Assembly (NCBI GenBank): GCA_022575985.1
Contig: JAKSXM010000125.1
Span: forward strand, 62,001-126,000
DNA: 64,000 nt
DNA from: Anagrus nilaparvatae
Taxonomy: Eukaryota > Arthropoda > Insecta > Hymenoptera > Mymaridae
Direction of reading: 5' to 3'
The stretch's first letter is position 1. Every line of letters begins with the position of its first letter. Shown here in pieces: positions 1 to 47,858 of this stretch. A model generated the notes under the pieces. The model searched no databases, was not told where the DNA came from, and was given only the letters and a program-made list of their open reading frames with translations. The position numbers and the translations under genes were made by a program.

Positions 1-240
1 ATAGCGTAAGCTCCAACAAAACATTTTTTTTTTCGTTTACGTTAAATTTAACGTTAAGTTTAATGTTCAGTTTACGTTAACTTAATGGCAAATCAATGTA
101 GAATATAACGTTAAATCTTAAAAAACAAAAAAAAAATAAAAAAATCTTAACGGTAAATTTAACGTTACATTTGACGTAACTATTTGCACCAGGGTAAATG
201 AAAAAAACGGACAATTTAACGTAATTTAAGGTAAAAAGGG
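1..240. repeat. Imperfect inverted repeat built from ACGTTAA-like words
   Basis: Between about 35 and 235 the words ACGTTAA, TTAACG and close variants recur many times in both orientations. The stretch near 40-85 is roughly the reverse complement of 150-182, separated by an A-rich spacer. The same style of word (GTTAAAGTTAACTTTAAC) appears in the large foldback near 40.4-41.2 kb, so the two may be related, but they are not clear copies. From 240 to 823 the sequence is AT-rich with a short ATA microsatellite near 345-370 and no gene that I can see. Confidence 0.5.
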
Positions 241-823
241 AGTTTTAGGGACTCGCTACGAACCCTGCAATACTGATTTTTGTTTTGAGAGAAATTGTTA
301 TAATTTTAATTTGTCTACAACTAGGATTCTAAAATATTGAGAGTTTATAATAATAATAATAATAATAAATATTTTCGCCAAATACTATCAAAAACTTTTT
401 CATTAGAAAGTATACTTAAAAACTTCTTCAAAAAACAAAATTAACTATTTAAAAAAAAAACAAAATAAATTTTAAACATCAAACATTCATAAATTATATA
501 TAATCCATGACCTAAAAAATAAAAAATAGTCCAGATCGCTCACAAATTACTCTAGGCAGCTCTGAGTTAGAAGACTGCGATTTGTACTATTCTTTTTTTA
601 TAATCAAGGTTCTTTATATCTGTGGTTAATATAAATAACGTTCATTTATTTTTAGCAGACAGAAACCACGTATTTTATTACCACATTCTAAGAGCTTCAC
701 CTTGGAGGGTTACTTTTTGCTATTTAGGGTATCCTATACTTTCTTAGATAATATATTAGTTCCGATTTTGACAGTATGTGCTTTCTGACTGTTGACAAGA
801 ACAAAATATTTCAGTCTAAAATA

Positions 824-1820
824 ACACAGCTGCCCAAAAAAAAAAATCTGATCCTGTAACTAAACCTACCTGCAGGTAAGTTTTTTGATGTACTAAAAAC
901 GAATCTAAAGTCAGAATTTACCCTACACCCTCAGATTTTGCCCCAGCTACCCCAGCCACCCTCTAAACCGACCCAAAAAACAAATATTTTACTATGTCCA
1001 AAAGTTAAAAATAAAAGTACTTTAACTACGTTTTTTGTTTCTCTAAAAACAAATTTGAAGTCAGAATTTATCCATCATCCTTAATTTTTGTCCCAGCTAC
1101 CCCAGTTATCCTCTAAAACCCACCAGAGGAAGATTAATTAATCGCTTTAAAGTATTACAGCGATATCAGGATGGCGCTAAGAACTTTTGTTGGAAAAAGT
1201 AAGCACCTACGAGCATATTTGATTACGTATGTTTTGTTTCTTGAAATCAAGGATGTTTCTTTTGGTATCTATAGAGTTCCCATCCTCAAAAGATCTTCTT
1301 ACACGCTTTCTTCCAAAACTTCTTAGCACCATCCTGATATCGCTGTAATACTTTAAAGCGATTAATTAACCTTCCTTTGGTGAGTTTTAGAGGGTAACTG
1401 GGGTAGTTGGGACGAAAACTAAGGATGATGGATAAATTCTGATTTCAAATTCGTTTTTAGAACATCAAAATACGTAACTAAGGTACTTTTATTTTTAACT
1501 TTTGTAAAAAATAAAATATTCACCCTCTGGGGCAGTTTAGAGGGTGATTGAGGTAGCTGGGACAAAAACTAAGGGTGATAGGTAAATTATGACTTCAAAT
1601 TCGTTTTTAGAACAACAAAAAACGTAGTTAAAGTATTTTTATTTTTAACTTTTGGACATAGCAAAATATTTGTTTTTTGGTTTGGTTTAGAGGGTGGCTG
1701 GGACAAAATCTGAGGGTGTAGGGTAAATTCTGACTTCAGATTCGTTTTTAGGGCATCGAAAAACTTACCTGCAGGTAGGTTTAGTTACAGGATCAGAATT
1801 TTTTTTTTGTGCAGCTGTGT
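824..1820. mobile_element. Long foldback element, about 1 kb
   Basis: The left end reads ACACAGCTGC (824-833) and the right end is its exact reverse complement, GCAGCTGTGT (1811-1820). The arms stay paired inward for several hundred bases: both carry the CCTGCAGGTA hairpin, the TCTGATCCTGTAACTAAACC block, the CCCAGCTACCCCAG blocks and, nearest the centre, a segment around GCGATATCAGGATGG (1139-1193 against 1310-1368). The spacer is about 120 bases. The right arm holds an extra copy of the internal GGTAGCTGGGAC unit, so the arms are unequal. No transposase is visible, so this is a non-autonomous foldback or large MITE. Target duplications are unclear. Confidence 0.8.
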
Positions 1821-1959
1821 AATATACAATATTTTAGAATGTACATTTTTTAAGTGTCCTATACCCGCGTATCAATATTTAAAATAAAATAAACAATTTT
1901 TTTATAATTCCAAGTTATTCAAATTCATACATACCCTATGTTTATTGCTAATTTGTAAA

Positions 1960-4900
1960 TCATTCAGGAGGTTTAAAAAAAACTCGAGCTCCTGATAAAC
2001 TATAAAAAAGCAATTTAAATTCAGAATTTCTTTCATTCAGTCTCTTGATAGTTAATGCTCTTGTTTGTTGTAATTTTTCATCATGATCATCAGTTTGATT
2101 TGTTACGGCAGTTCTTTCATTATCAAAATGTTTATCAATAGTTTTAAACCACTGCAAACCATCTAACTCATTACTTTGATTTAATAAAGTAACTATATAA
2201 GCTACACCCATGGCAAATCCATCATCTGTAAAAGCTCCTCCAGTCTTATTTTTTTTAAATATTTTTTCTTTATTTGATATTGAATTATCGACGAAACTTA
2301 AAGTTAACGGTGGTAAAACCGCATAAAATTGTTGTAAATGATGATTTGAATTACTATTTCGAAAAGCAGATGAAAATACATCTACTAATAATTTAAAGTA
2401 ATGTATTCCCTCTGTAAAATTTTTTACCAGATTTGCTATGTCAGCCTCTAACTGTGCAGCTACTTTTTGAGTACTTTCTGAAAAATTCAATTCTTTGCAC
2501 ATACTATCAGTAGAGTTAGCTGAATTGATATCGGGTAAAAATGATATGGCATTGGAAGATGCGTGTAAACTTCCAGATCTAATTAATCTTACATATCCCA
2601 GTGCATTTCCTATCTGGGTAATAAGTTGACGAAACTGATCTAAATAACTTGATCCATCAGGAGTCATACCCAATTTTCGTATTCCTTTTTGAAATTTTTC
2701 TGCTCTTTCATAAGTATACGGTGTAAGACCTTTTTCTTTTTGTGATCTAATAAATTTCACATCTCTCATTAGTCTTGATTTTATATGTTCATCATAAAGA
2801 AATTGTGAGAGCGTGTGTAATTTGACCTTAATAAATTGGTATACAAAATTTACAGAAGTGTTCATAATACCAGTTCCATGGGTTCTAATCGAATTTGCAA
2901 TATGCCTTATACTTATTGTATTTAAATGCTTATTTGTACTTGTATGTTCTATAAATGTCTGAGTGTGTAAGTTGTACAGATACTTAGAAATAAAAACTTG
3001 TATATTCCTCATAATCTCTAATGCATCTAAGCCTTGCTCTAAAGTTTGTGTAGGTAAATAATTTTGTACTGTTTCTAAGCCCAATTTATAATGAGCTAGG
3101 GCATGCATAGTTCTATAAGTTTTCCAATCATGTAAGGCAACTGTTGTTAAATTATAAAAAGTGTAGTCTAAATAATGTTCTATAAATCTTTTTGAACAGA
3201 GCATTGAATCATTAATCAGTAATGGGTAACATCTAATAACTCTGTACCCATCCTTTGAACCAATTTTAAATGGACTTATTGAATCAAGCTTTAAGTGAGC
3301 ATGTACATGCAATCTCAAAGAAGTTTCAATTTCACGACAAGCAGGCTCAAGAATATTTCTTATAAGAATTTTACGTTGTTCTATTATTTTATTATTAATT
3401 ACATCACAAGATTCTTGTTGACTTATTGCACTATTAAAAGCGTTAAACAAGTGCACAATGTGACTAATATTTGAATTACTTTCATTAACAAGAGAAAAAT
3501 AAGCAGGAAGCATGCTTTGATGATGAAGGAGAATAGAATAATCACAAATTTCTGAAACCAAATTGTGAAGATCTACAATAGAGTCAAATGTATCTAAGTA
3601 ATATCTTAATTTAACTACTTCTTCTTCCTTAAAACTTTCAGTCATTTGATAAACGCAAGCAAGTGTACATCGAACTATAAACCTTCGATCGGCGCTTCCA
3701 AGTCCGTTGATTAATTTCATGGCCGAACCAACTAAGGATAATGCATCTAGTTTTTCTCTACTGTATCCTTTTTCTTTTTGCATTAAACTTTTTCTAACTC
3801 TTTCTAAAATTGCTAACATTTGATATGTAAGCTGTTGTAAAACTTGACTTTGGGACTGGACTACTGACGATCCTAATGTGTAGAATGATGTTTCTAAGGA
3901 TTTTTGTACTTCTATCAGTCGACACAATATTTGTACTGTTGAACGATTCATAGGTTTTAAAAGAAGAGCATGCAAATTCGTAACAAAAGTAATATTTTCC
4001 ATAATTTGACGCATTATTGACAAAACTTGTAGTAACAAATTTCTTTTCCTTTCAATTTCTGAAGATAATTGATGTCCGGTATTCATTGTAAGACTTGACA
4101 TATCAACAACCCACATTATAGCTCTTTGAATCAAATCATTTGCAACTATTGGTAACTTCTGAACTCTTGATGTTAATAATTTTTCACCAATTTGTGGGGA
4201 AACTGAAGATATACCTTCCTTAGGTAAATTTTCAATTAAAAAATTATTTGGTAGCCACATTAAATTTCCAACTAATGTAATACCATATAATTTCTTATTC
4301 AATTCTATAATTTTTTTAAGTATTTTTTTATCGGCTGTTCCAAAAAATTTATTTGAAATAACAAATCCTACATTCGCTTTAATCCAATTTTTACCAATAA
4401 TTGCAACATCATTAATTTTATTTTCAACATCATGTAAAGTGTTTTTTAAATAACATAAAAAGTGATCATGCATCACCGAACTTTTATTAATTTCTAAAGT
4501 TTGTTCAAGAACTTTTTTAAAAAGTGTTTTGGACAATAATTGCAATTGCAAATCTTTTAAAAATTTTTCATAAGTATAAATTTTAGCTTCCGGAATAGCT
4601 AACTGAGAAGAGTTATGAATTACAGATCTTACTTGAATTCTATACTTGTTCCATCTTTCAACTAAACATGGTTGACTTGCCACCAGCTCATCCAATGTTA
4701 TTAAAATAACAAATAAATCAATTAAATGTTCAATTACAAGAGGTAAATAAATTTCACGATACGAATTGCTTGCTAGACTCGACAACTGTTTGACTGTCAA
4801 ATTTATAACTGTTGATATTCTGTTGACATAAACCGATAAATCTTGCAAATCTGATAAAAGACTATTGATTTTTGAGTCACTAAATTCTAAAAATCTTTCG

Positions 4901-5301
4901 CCATGTGTAGCAATTTTTTTATAAAAATTTTCAGCCTCAGCTCTAAGCAGTCTTACCTAAGAATGTATAACTCGTAATTACAACAATCAAATAATACTTG
5001 TTTAATAATAATAAAAAATCTAAATACAACTTACTTCTCTACATGTGCCTGTAATACTAGCTAATAATTTTGTAAAAAACTTATTTTCAGTTTCAGCTAA
5101 TGTTAACAAACTAATATCTTCTTGAACTTTATAGACTAATCTTAAAGGTCCTTCGATAACATTTTCTAAGCACGATGATTCATCCCAAGTTTGTTCTGCC
5201 AAATTCTCAAAAAATTGTCCATATTTTCTAAGGTGTACAGAACCTGCAGCTTTTTGAAGAGTTTCATCTCTATTTAAACTCCAGGCAGGAGATTCGATCA
5301 T
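1960..5301 (-). CDS. WASHC4: WASH complex subunit 4 (SWIP/KIAA1033 family)
   Basis: Subunit of the pentameric WASH complex, which activates Arp2/3 on endosomes to drive actin-dependent sorting. Two exons: 5301-5035 (89 codons, phase 0, donor GTAAGT) and 4956-1960 (998 codons plus TGA), giving about 1087 residues against about 1170 in human SWIP. The first exon resembles the SWIP N-terminus: a KYGQFFENL segment and an acidic Leu-rich stretch ending TENKFFTKLL. The C-terminus carries the highly conserved block ending TGGAFTDDGFAMGVAYI, followed by a Leu/Trp-rich helix, as in vertebrate SWIP. The protein is helical, with no catalytic motif, as expected for a scaffold. The frame is intact throughout. 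The start at MIESPAW is the first ATG of the exon. A minus-strand AATAAA lies about 15 bases past the stop. It is transcribed divergently from the carbonic anhydrase gene. Recognition is by family memory of sequence blocks; confidence is high. Confidence 0.93.
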
Positions 5302-6111
5302 CCTAATAAAATATTTACTTATATAAAATAAAAATATAACTATGTAAGTGTATTATAAAAGAATTACTCATATTTTTTTTTATTACCTGATAATTTTGTA
5401 AATATCAATTGGAATAAGCTCACATCTATTTTTGTGTAGTTTATCTATAAATTATTCTATTTTAACTTTAACCTTGCATAAGATTATAAAAATAATTGTT
5501 GCATGTTACATGAGATTATCTATGAGATGAATGAATTACAATTATACAATATTGCGGCACATTCCAGATTTATTTATATACTTTTTATCTCAAATAGGTT
5601 ATAAGATTTGGTTTTAATTTTCGAAGTTCATAGATGTTATAATCTCTGGCCAAAGTGTCAGTTTCTCGGCCTCTTCATCTTTTTTCTAGAATTTTCCTTC
5701 AAAAAACTGCCAAAAATTTGTTGAAATGCCATTGCCATGACAGAAAGAATCGTAATTCGTAAGCTGTATTAAGAATTTAAGAAAGCATGCAGCCTGGTCG
5801 TAAGCGTAACATATATTAAAACGCATACTGACGCATACACTATAATAATAAAATATGAACTTTTAGCAAATTTCAACTCCAGGGTCTCAATCTGTCTGAG
5901 TCATTCGGCGTTTCTCAATTGAAAATCATGTTACTAAAATTATCATAATAAAACATGTTTTATCGTTATCAAATCAAAATTATTATACAAACTAATTTAC
6001 AAATTATGAATCGTATTTAGCAGCAAGTCATTGACACAAAACTTCTCCTTTGCTGTAAATTGGAGTCAATAAATTTTAGCACATGAATATAAACAGTTTT
6101 TAACTAACACA
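5302..6111. promoter_or_regulatory. Divergent intergenic region between WASHC4 and CAHbeta
   Basis: This stretch separates the start codons of two genes transcribed away from each other, so it must hold the 5' leaders and promoters of both. It is AT-rich; the stretch 5640-5930 is less so. I see no unambiguous TATA box or other site that would fix a transcription start. The shared-promoter idea is inferred from layout only. Confidence 0.5.
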
Positions 6112-7217
6112 ATGGATAGAATATTAAAAGGTATAATGAAATATAGAAAATGTCACAGAGATGGAATGGTAAAACAATTTAAACAAGTGAAGGATAACCC
6201 AGAGGTAAAAACTTTATAATATGCACTATTTAAATAATAACATGATTGCTATATTATCAGACTAAATTTTTAAAAATTTAATTCAGCCAAAGGCAGTTTT
6301 CTTCACTTGTATGGATTCCAGAATGATTCCAACTAGATTTACAGAAACAAATGTTGGAGATATGTTTGTTGGTATGAAAAATTACAAGTTATAATCATCA
6401 TTCATCTTTTCGATTTAAAAATTAGACTTTTGAATCATAATTATTTTGTCACCTAGAATCTTAATTTCACAGGTCTGCATAAAATACATTTCATCATGTT
6501 GTATAAATTATTTAAAAAATTTTTGTCAATATTTTAATTAATATTTTCATTATTTTAATAACAGTACGAAATGCTGGTAACATAATTCCTCATTCACAGC
6601 ACTTTGTTGATGAATTAACAATGTGTGAACCTGCAGCACTTGAGTTAGGTTGCGTTGTAAATGACATTAGACACATCATTGTATGTGGACACAGCGATTG
6701 CAAAGCAATGAATTTACTCTATGCCTTACGAGATGAAGAATTTGCATCAAAAGTTAGTTGAAGATGTTATGTTAATTAATAAGTATTTTTTAAACAAATA
6801 ATATTATTTTAACAGAACAATAGAAGATTATCCCCATTGAGAGCTTGGCTTTGTGCACATGGATTCCACTCGCTTATTAAATTTCAGCAATTAGAAATAA
6901 CAAGTTTTAAACAACCAATTTTATTTCAAGCAGAAACACCAATGAGAAAATTTGTAGCATATATAGATCCAGAAAATAAATTTGCAGTTGAAGATAAATT
7001 ATCTCAAATAAATACATTACAACAACTTCAAAATGTAGCATCTTATGGTTTTTTAAAAAAAAGATTAGAAAAACATGATTTACATGTGCATGCACTTTGG
7101 TTTGATATTTATACAGGTGATATTTATTATTTTAGTAGAGGTAATAAGAGATTTGTGGAAATTAATGAATTAACGGAAACTCCTTTGTTGAAAGAAATTA
7201 AGCAATATTACTCTTAA
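6112..7217 (+). CDS. CAHbeta: Beta-class carbonic anhydrase
   Basis: Zinc enzyme that interconverts CO2 and bicarbonate; the insect beta form is usually mitochondrial. Four exons: 6112-6204, 6287-6371, 6565-6752 and 6816-7217, all GT-AG, joining in frame to 255 residues, the usual length for insect beta carbonic anhydrases. The expected zinc ligands are present: Cys39 in FFTCMDSRM, then His102 and Cys105 in VCGHSDCKAM, with the catalytic Asp41-Arg43 dyad. A VRNAGNIIPH block follows the second intron junction. The C-terminal half holds the WFDIYTGDIYYF segment typical of animal members. The start is the ATG of MDRILKG, which matches the N-terminus of insect homologues. It lies head-to-head with WASHC4, about 810 bases apart, so the two may share a promoter region. 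An AATAAA lies near 7774. No frame breaks. Confidence 0.95.
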
Positions 7218-10200
7218 CATAATCAATAATTGAAAGGTACCTGATTTTTTTGAAACAAAACTAGAATATTTTGCACATTTTAATTTACAATCGCTGCCCC
7301 AAATTTTGACCATAATTGGCTTGTATACTGTTATACCATATTTTTTAAATAAGTATGGAACTTATTTAAATGTTCTTTATGCATTGGGCTATAAAAAATT
7401 AATGTTATTTATGGGTATTTAGAGCATTTAGTTTATTTAGTAAGGCAAAAGAATCACTTAAGAATTTTATACAAAAAAATTTTTTTAATGGTTTTTTATT
7501 TATAGATGTAATATAAAATTAATATATCCTATATAGAATTTTGATATATTGTTTATAATTTTTTAATGTTAAAAACTGACTATAACATATTTTTGAAACA
7601 TTAAAATACTTATATTCATTTTTATTAATAATTGAGTACAAAATGTTGACAATATTAATGTTAAGAATTTATTCTATGTATATTTTATTGTTAAAAATTT
7701 TACTACTCATAAAAAATGGTTGAAATTTATTTGTAAATAAGTATACAGAATTGTATATAAACCTTTATGTATAAATAAAATAATTTAGAAACAATAAGCA
7801 CATAACTAAATATAGTTCGTTGTTAAATTATATGATTTTTTAAATATTTTTATATTAATGGATTATTGCTGTAATAAAAACATTGAAATTCAATAAAAAT
7901 TTACAAAAACATAAAAAATAACTTTCGTATATACTTGCTAAACATTAATAAAAGTTGAAAGTTTTAAAAATGTTTTCTGTAAACTAGGGAGTTGGAAATA
8001 AAATTTTCAATTTTTTAATTTTTAAGAAGTTTATTTACGTCATTATATCTTCATTTATTACAATGATTTATAATTGTATACTTTTATTATCACGAAACAT
8101 GACAACTATTACTGATCATACCTCAAAAAAAAGTATTATTTAAGTATGTATCAAGTGTTTATTTTTTTATTTGCAAATAACTATTAAATTCTACTCCTTA
8201 TCAGTATAAGAAGTTATAATTAAAAATTATAAAGGACTTTTTACTCAAAATACCTGGATAAATTTTTTTTTTTTTTTTTTTATTTCAAAACCAATATTAT
8301 TTTATTCGTATCGACTATTCAAAATTAATAGAGCCACATCTTCTATTACAATATTTTCAAAATTTACTAAAAAAGTTGTAAATTAATAATTTTTTTTCTT
8401 AAATTTATGAAAATTAGTAGTAGTCAATTTACTACAATTAGTTGTGAATTTACAAAAAAAAATTGAGAATTTTCTATTTTTATTTTTCTATTTTTAAATT
8501 TACAGAAAACCTAGGAAAGGAATGAAAATTAAAATTTTGAATTTATTATTACAATTATAAATATGAGCATAGATCAGCAGTTATCAGTTCTTGAACAAAA
8601 TAAAATAATTAAATCTGTAAATATTACCAAATTACATTAAGTAATATACATTATTTGTGTATACATAAGTATTTATATAATTATATGCCGCATTTTTTTT
8701 TTCTAGAATAAGTAAGTATAGCTTTTATTTTAAAAATGTCTAAAAATTTTACTTAAAGTAAAATATAGAGATAATTTTTTATTTAATATTCTCGTATACA
8801 TAGCTGTGCAAAATGCACTTGTACTTGTCACTAAACGAGACAGACAATTTTTTTTTAAAAGTATGTGCAATCTATAAAATTTCATTGTTTTTTTTTAGTA
8901 AAACCTATTATATTCTATAGTGATTAATTAATATATCTATGTTTAAAAATTTACTCATCATCATTATATAAAAAACAACTATTTTTATCAAAGTGATTAA
9001 TTTATTTTTAAGACAGTTTTAAGACTACTAAAAATTAAACATTTAAAACTGAACCTCTTATACCATAAATGAAATAATATAAAAGCAGTTAATCTAGTAA
9101 TAATAATAATAACTACATAATAATATTGCTTGTATATATTGTAAATTATTTATGATACCATTTATAACTATATTGTACTACAAATACAAGAAAAAATCAA
9201 TTTCATTAAAATTTTGGAACGGATACTATTAATTTTTTTTTTATAAATTGCACTAATTCTCTTTCTTTTAGCAATTGATTTAAAAGGAAAATACAAAATT
9301 ATATTTTAGCAAATTTCATTAAAAAATCACACTCGATAATTATTAGTATAACTTTTATTAATTTTGTTTTTTTTTTTTTATTTTTATTATATTATATGAA
9401 ATTACTTATTATGTATAATATATAGCTGTATATATATTTATATTAATTGAAAAATCGTATACATCAGTTTTATTTAGTATTTTTTTGTTTTCGTATAATT
9501 AATAGTACCTTTTTCGTTATTTATTTTTTTTTGCTTATAAGACAGAATTTAAACATTCATTTATACCTTTCTGTTGCATTTAATATTTATTTTTATTTTG
9601 TTTCCTTTATTTAAAATGTTTTTATTTATGGATATATCGAAACCAAAATATGTGTGATAAAATTTGGTATTAGAAAATTTTATTGAAATTTTGATTTGTA
9701 TAGGTATTAGAATGGAGTAAATATTATAAAATTTTATATGTACATTTTGATTTGTAAAATTTTTTTTAAAATTATTAAGATTTTTTATTAAAACTTTTAT
9801 TTACGATGACTATAAAATCTATTTCTTTTAAAATATTAGGTTTCTAATATATCCAATATAAATTTAGTTTAATTATTATTCATCGAAAAATAATGATGAA
9901 CTTAAGATCACAGATTATTGTGATCAAATTGACCAAGATTTAAAAAAAAAATGCTTATTAATAAAATTAAATTTTTAATGCTTGTTATTCAGATTTTCTT
10001 AAGGACTTCAAGGTGACAGCTCCTGAAAACAAATTATTACATATAATATTTTTAATATTTTATGTAGAATCATTTAAATTTTGCTTTTATCAATTATTTT
10101 TATAAACTATTTTGCAATATACCTACTGTACTAAAAATTCAGCTTAATTACAAAAAAACATTTTCATCTTAATTTGAAAACGGACCAAATAATAAATTTT

Positions 10201-11804
10201 TTTTGTGGGATTATTACATTTTATTATTTTTTTTGTTTTGTAAAATAATACATTCAGTTACAAATTAAAAATCAGTAATATTGAAAAAAAAATTATAAGC
10301 AAAAAAAGCAAAGTATTTCGAATTTCATTTTTATGAATATTCACACTGGTACATATAAGTATATACAAAGAATGACGCATACAAATGAAATTAAAAAAAA
10401 TAGTTTTAAAAGCGTTTTAAAAAGTATGAACATATAAAATTATAAATTTCAGTTTCAGAATTTACAAATTAAAAATGAACAAATTACAAATTGAATAATT
10501 CAATTATTGTAAATTAATACAATATGAAATTCTGAAAAATTGTTTGAAGGATTTTATGTCAACTGGGTTAAAGCACAAGTAAAAAATTTTGTTGCCAAAT
10601 TCAATACAAATTTTTTTCCCAAAATTGGAACTAGAAACTTTGTCATTTTTTCTAAAATAGATATCTATAGAAAAATAAAATTTTAGAGATTTATTAGGAG
10701 GAATAAAAATTTGCAACTTTTGAGATATTTTAGTGCTAAATCCTATTTTTGAGACAATTTTTGATTGGATCCCGAATTTCAATATTATTTAAATTTTTAG
10801 AATAAAAACTTTCCACGACAAAATATGAGTTTATAAGAAAAAATTAGCAAATTTTGAGTTATAATCTTAAAAACTGCTGGTAGGAAAAAGAATAGTTTGA
10901 ATTTTATAGCATGAACCCTAATTCTAGCTTGGAACCAGTTAACATGGAATTCTTCAACTACCTATAATTAAAGGATTGGTAATACATTTATAAATCAAAC
11001 TTATTAATTTCTAAAATAATAATGATATATAGCTTCATGCAAAACATTTATATACGATTACAATAAAGTACATATTTAAAAAAAGCTTAAATACATATAT
11101 TTTTTGTGCAAAAAAAAAAGAAGGAAATATAAACTATTACCTATACAAAATTTTTAAAATGTAAAAAATCTGTAAGGCACAAAGCAAGGAGTTAAGTATA
11201 AAAAATGTAAAATTAAAAAAATGATAATAAATATTGCATATTGTGTAGTAACTAATCCATAACCGATGCTCTTTTTCTCCTTGCAGCATAGACTAAGTTA
11301 CCATTAATATGTATTTATATAAATGCATAATATTTTTAGATAACACTGACTATAGTTTAAATTTTTTTAGATGTGCAAATAAAATAAGCACATCTTACTA
11401 ATTAATGAATTAATGAAGAATTATATATGTTGCAAAAAAACAATTTTTGTTCTAAAAAACTAATTTGTACTTAACTATGGACTAATACACTACTTTGATT
11501 GATTATTACTATTAGAAAATATCTTATATTATTGCAAACTATGAAAATCACTGTATATATGATATCTTATTTTAATAAACTGAAAAAAATGGGTACTGTA
11601 TGCTATTTATAAGCAAACTAACTCATTCGATAAAGTGATAAATATTTTATGTATGATTTATATAAGCTAAAATTATAATGCGTTACATTCTTCATAATGA
11701 ACAAATACTTAAATTTTATTACAATTTTTATATTTTCTTACTTATAATTTATTAGATTTAAAATATTTTTTTTTAAATTCAAAAAAAATTTTTTTTTAGT
11801 TTTT
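7218..11804. other. Gene-free AT-rich stretch with convergent 3' ends
   Basis: Extremely A/T-rich sequence between the convergent ends of CAHbeta and exd. It must contain the 3' UTR of CAHbeta (an AATAAA lies near 7774) and the 3' UTR of exd on the minus strand. Homopolymer runs are common, for example T runs near 8264-8281. I see no supported coding region; the one open frame near 10.5-10.8 kb has no recognisable protein character. Confidence 0.5.
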
Positions 11805-46326
<34,522 letters not shown>

Positions 46327-47858
46327 CTGTCACTTTACAATAACCGAAAAAACTTTAAAGTTGATAAAGAACTTACTTTTACTTTTAATTAATAAAACGT
46401 AAATTAATAAAAATTTAATTTATCACTTAAAAAAGAATTCAATACAACATTAAAAACAATTTTTTAAATCTATACTCTGAACTTTAAGGTTATGCCGTTT
46501 AACTCTGTTATACCTTTGTCTCTAGACAACTTTTTACGTTTATTTTTAGGCTCTTTAAAAAGATGCTTAAACTTATTCTTCATTACTTATTTTAATTTTT
46601 AATTTTTGTATGCACTTATTTGTTTATTAATAAATAAAAATACTGATTTTAATTTTAGAAATTATTATAAAAACTTATTAAATTTACTAAAAAGATAAAA
46701 AAACAGTATACACGCTCACTTACTTAATAGGCACTCTGAATCTTAATCTCTTCAACGATGTGTATATAAAACTTTGTAAATATTTTTTTTTTGACGGATT
46801 GTCGTTTTTACGTATACAAATTCAAGGTCGATTTAAAATAAATGTTATCTGTTAATTAATTAGTCCTAGATGCTCGTATACTTTTTTTGACAAAGGAATT
46901 CAGCGGATTGTCTATAACCGGAGGGCTAGCACAAACCCAACCGACGGCCCTTTTATAAAGGCAACAATACACAATCGTTCAACTTTTACACGTCCCGTCC
47001 CGCTCTCGGCGGTATCTTCTTTGCTTCTGTTTCTATATACCAGGTTTCTATATCTTTCTATATGTATACATTCACATTGGCATTTTACATTTATATACAC
47101 GGGGGTGTCCACCATACAAAGGCGCGACTCCAAAATTTCTTTTATCCTTTATTATTTTGTTTATTTTATGAATATTTCTCTTTGTTTATTACATGCGAAA
47201 AAAAATTTTTTTTTTCTTTTGAAACGTTTAGCTGGTGGTTAAGGATATTGTTTCAATTAATTAGTATCCTCATAAATTTAAAATAATCATAAATAGAGCC
47301 TCATAAATTAAAAAAAAAAACTACAAATATTTTGAAAAAATCCAAAAATCTCATTAAATTAAAACTACTTTAGCAAGTGTCGGTAAGAAAAATCACATTT
47401 TAGATTTAGCTATTTCTTTCATTTACCAAGAATTTCATTGATTTTTTCAAATATTGACCGGAAATCTGTAATATTTCCGTTAGTGTGTGATGCGCAGTAG
47501 TGTAATGCGCAGTATGTGCGCGACGGGCCGCCGACGGCACGACGACGATCTTTCCCAACCAAACCTTTGATTATAGTCACAACAAAAATAAAAAAAAGAT
47601 AAAAGAGAATTGTTTGTTAGAATATTTTAATTATAAATTTAGTATTTTAATTAATAAAATTCACTAAAGGTAAGAATAAAAAAATATTAAATTTCAGTAG
47701 ATATTTAATAAGTACAATATAATTTTACAACTTTACAACAACAACAATTTTACAACAACTCAAAACAATTTATAAACTTTGGATCCTTCCAATGCCTATT
47801 TCTCATACCGGTTTCCCCATTTCGTCGAATTTTCAACTTTTTATTTTTTATACGACGA
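46327..47858. promoter_or_regulatory. Upstream region of the placed exd exons, with a minus-strand TATA box
   Basis: No coding exon could be supported here. On the minus strand TTTATAAAAGGGCC lies near 46950-46960, about 200 bases before a good donor (TTAA then GTAAGTGAG, near 46742-46750). The sequence between has no ATG and could be a non-coding first exon of exd. The region 46900-47110 is less AT-rich, and 47490-47550 is GC-rich (ACGGGCCGCCGACGGC). The promoter call rests on motif spacing only. Confidence 0.35.

Noticed and set aside
10504..10782. Open frame of 92 codons on the minus strand
   Set aside because: Phe/Lys/Ile-rich translation of AT-rich sequence with no motif or splice context; treated as chance.
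46912..47286. Several overlapping open frames on both strands upstream of exd
   Set aside because: They overlap in several frames, lack splice-consistent partners and resemble no protein I know; more likely leader or promoter sequence.
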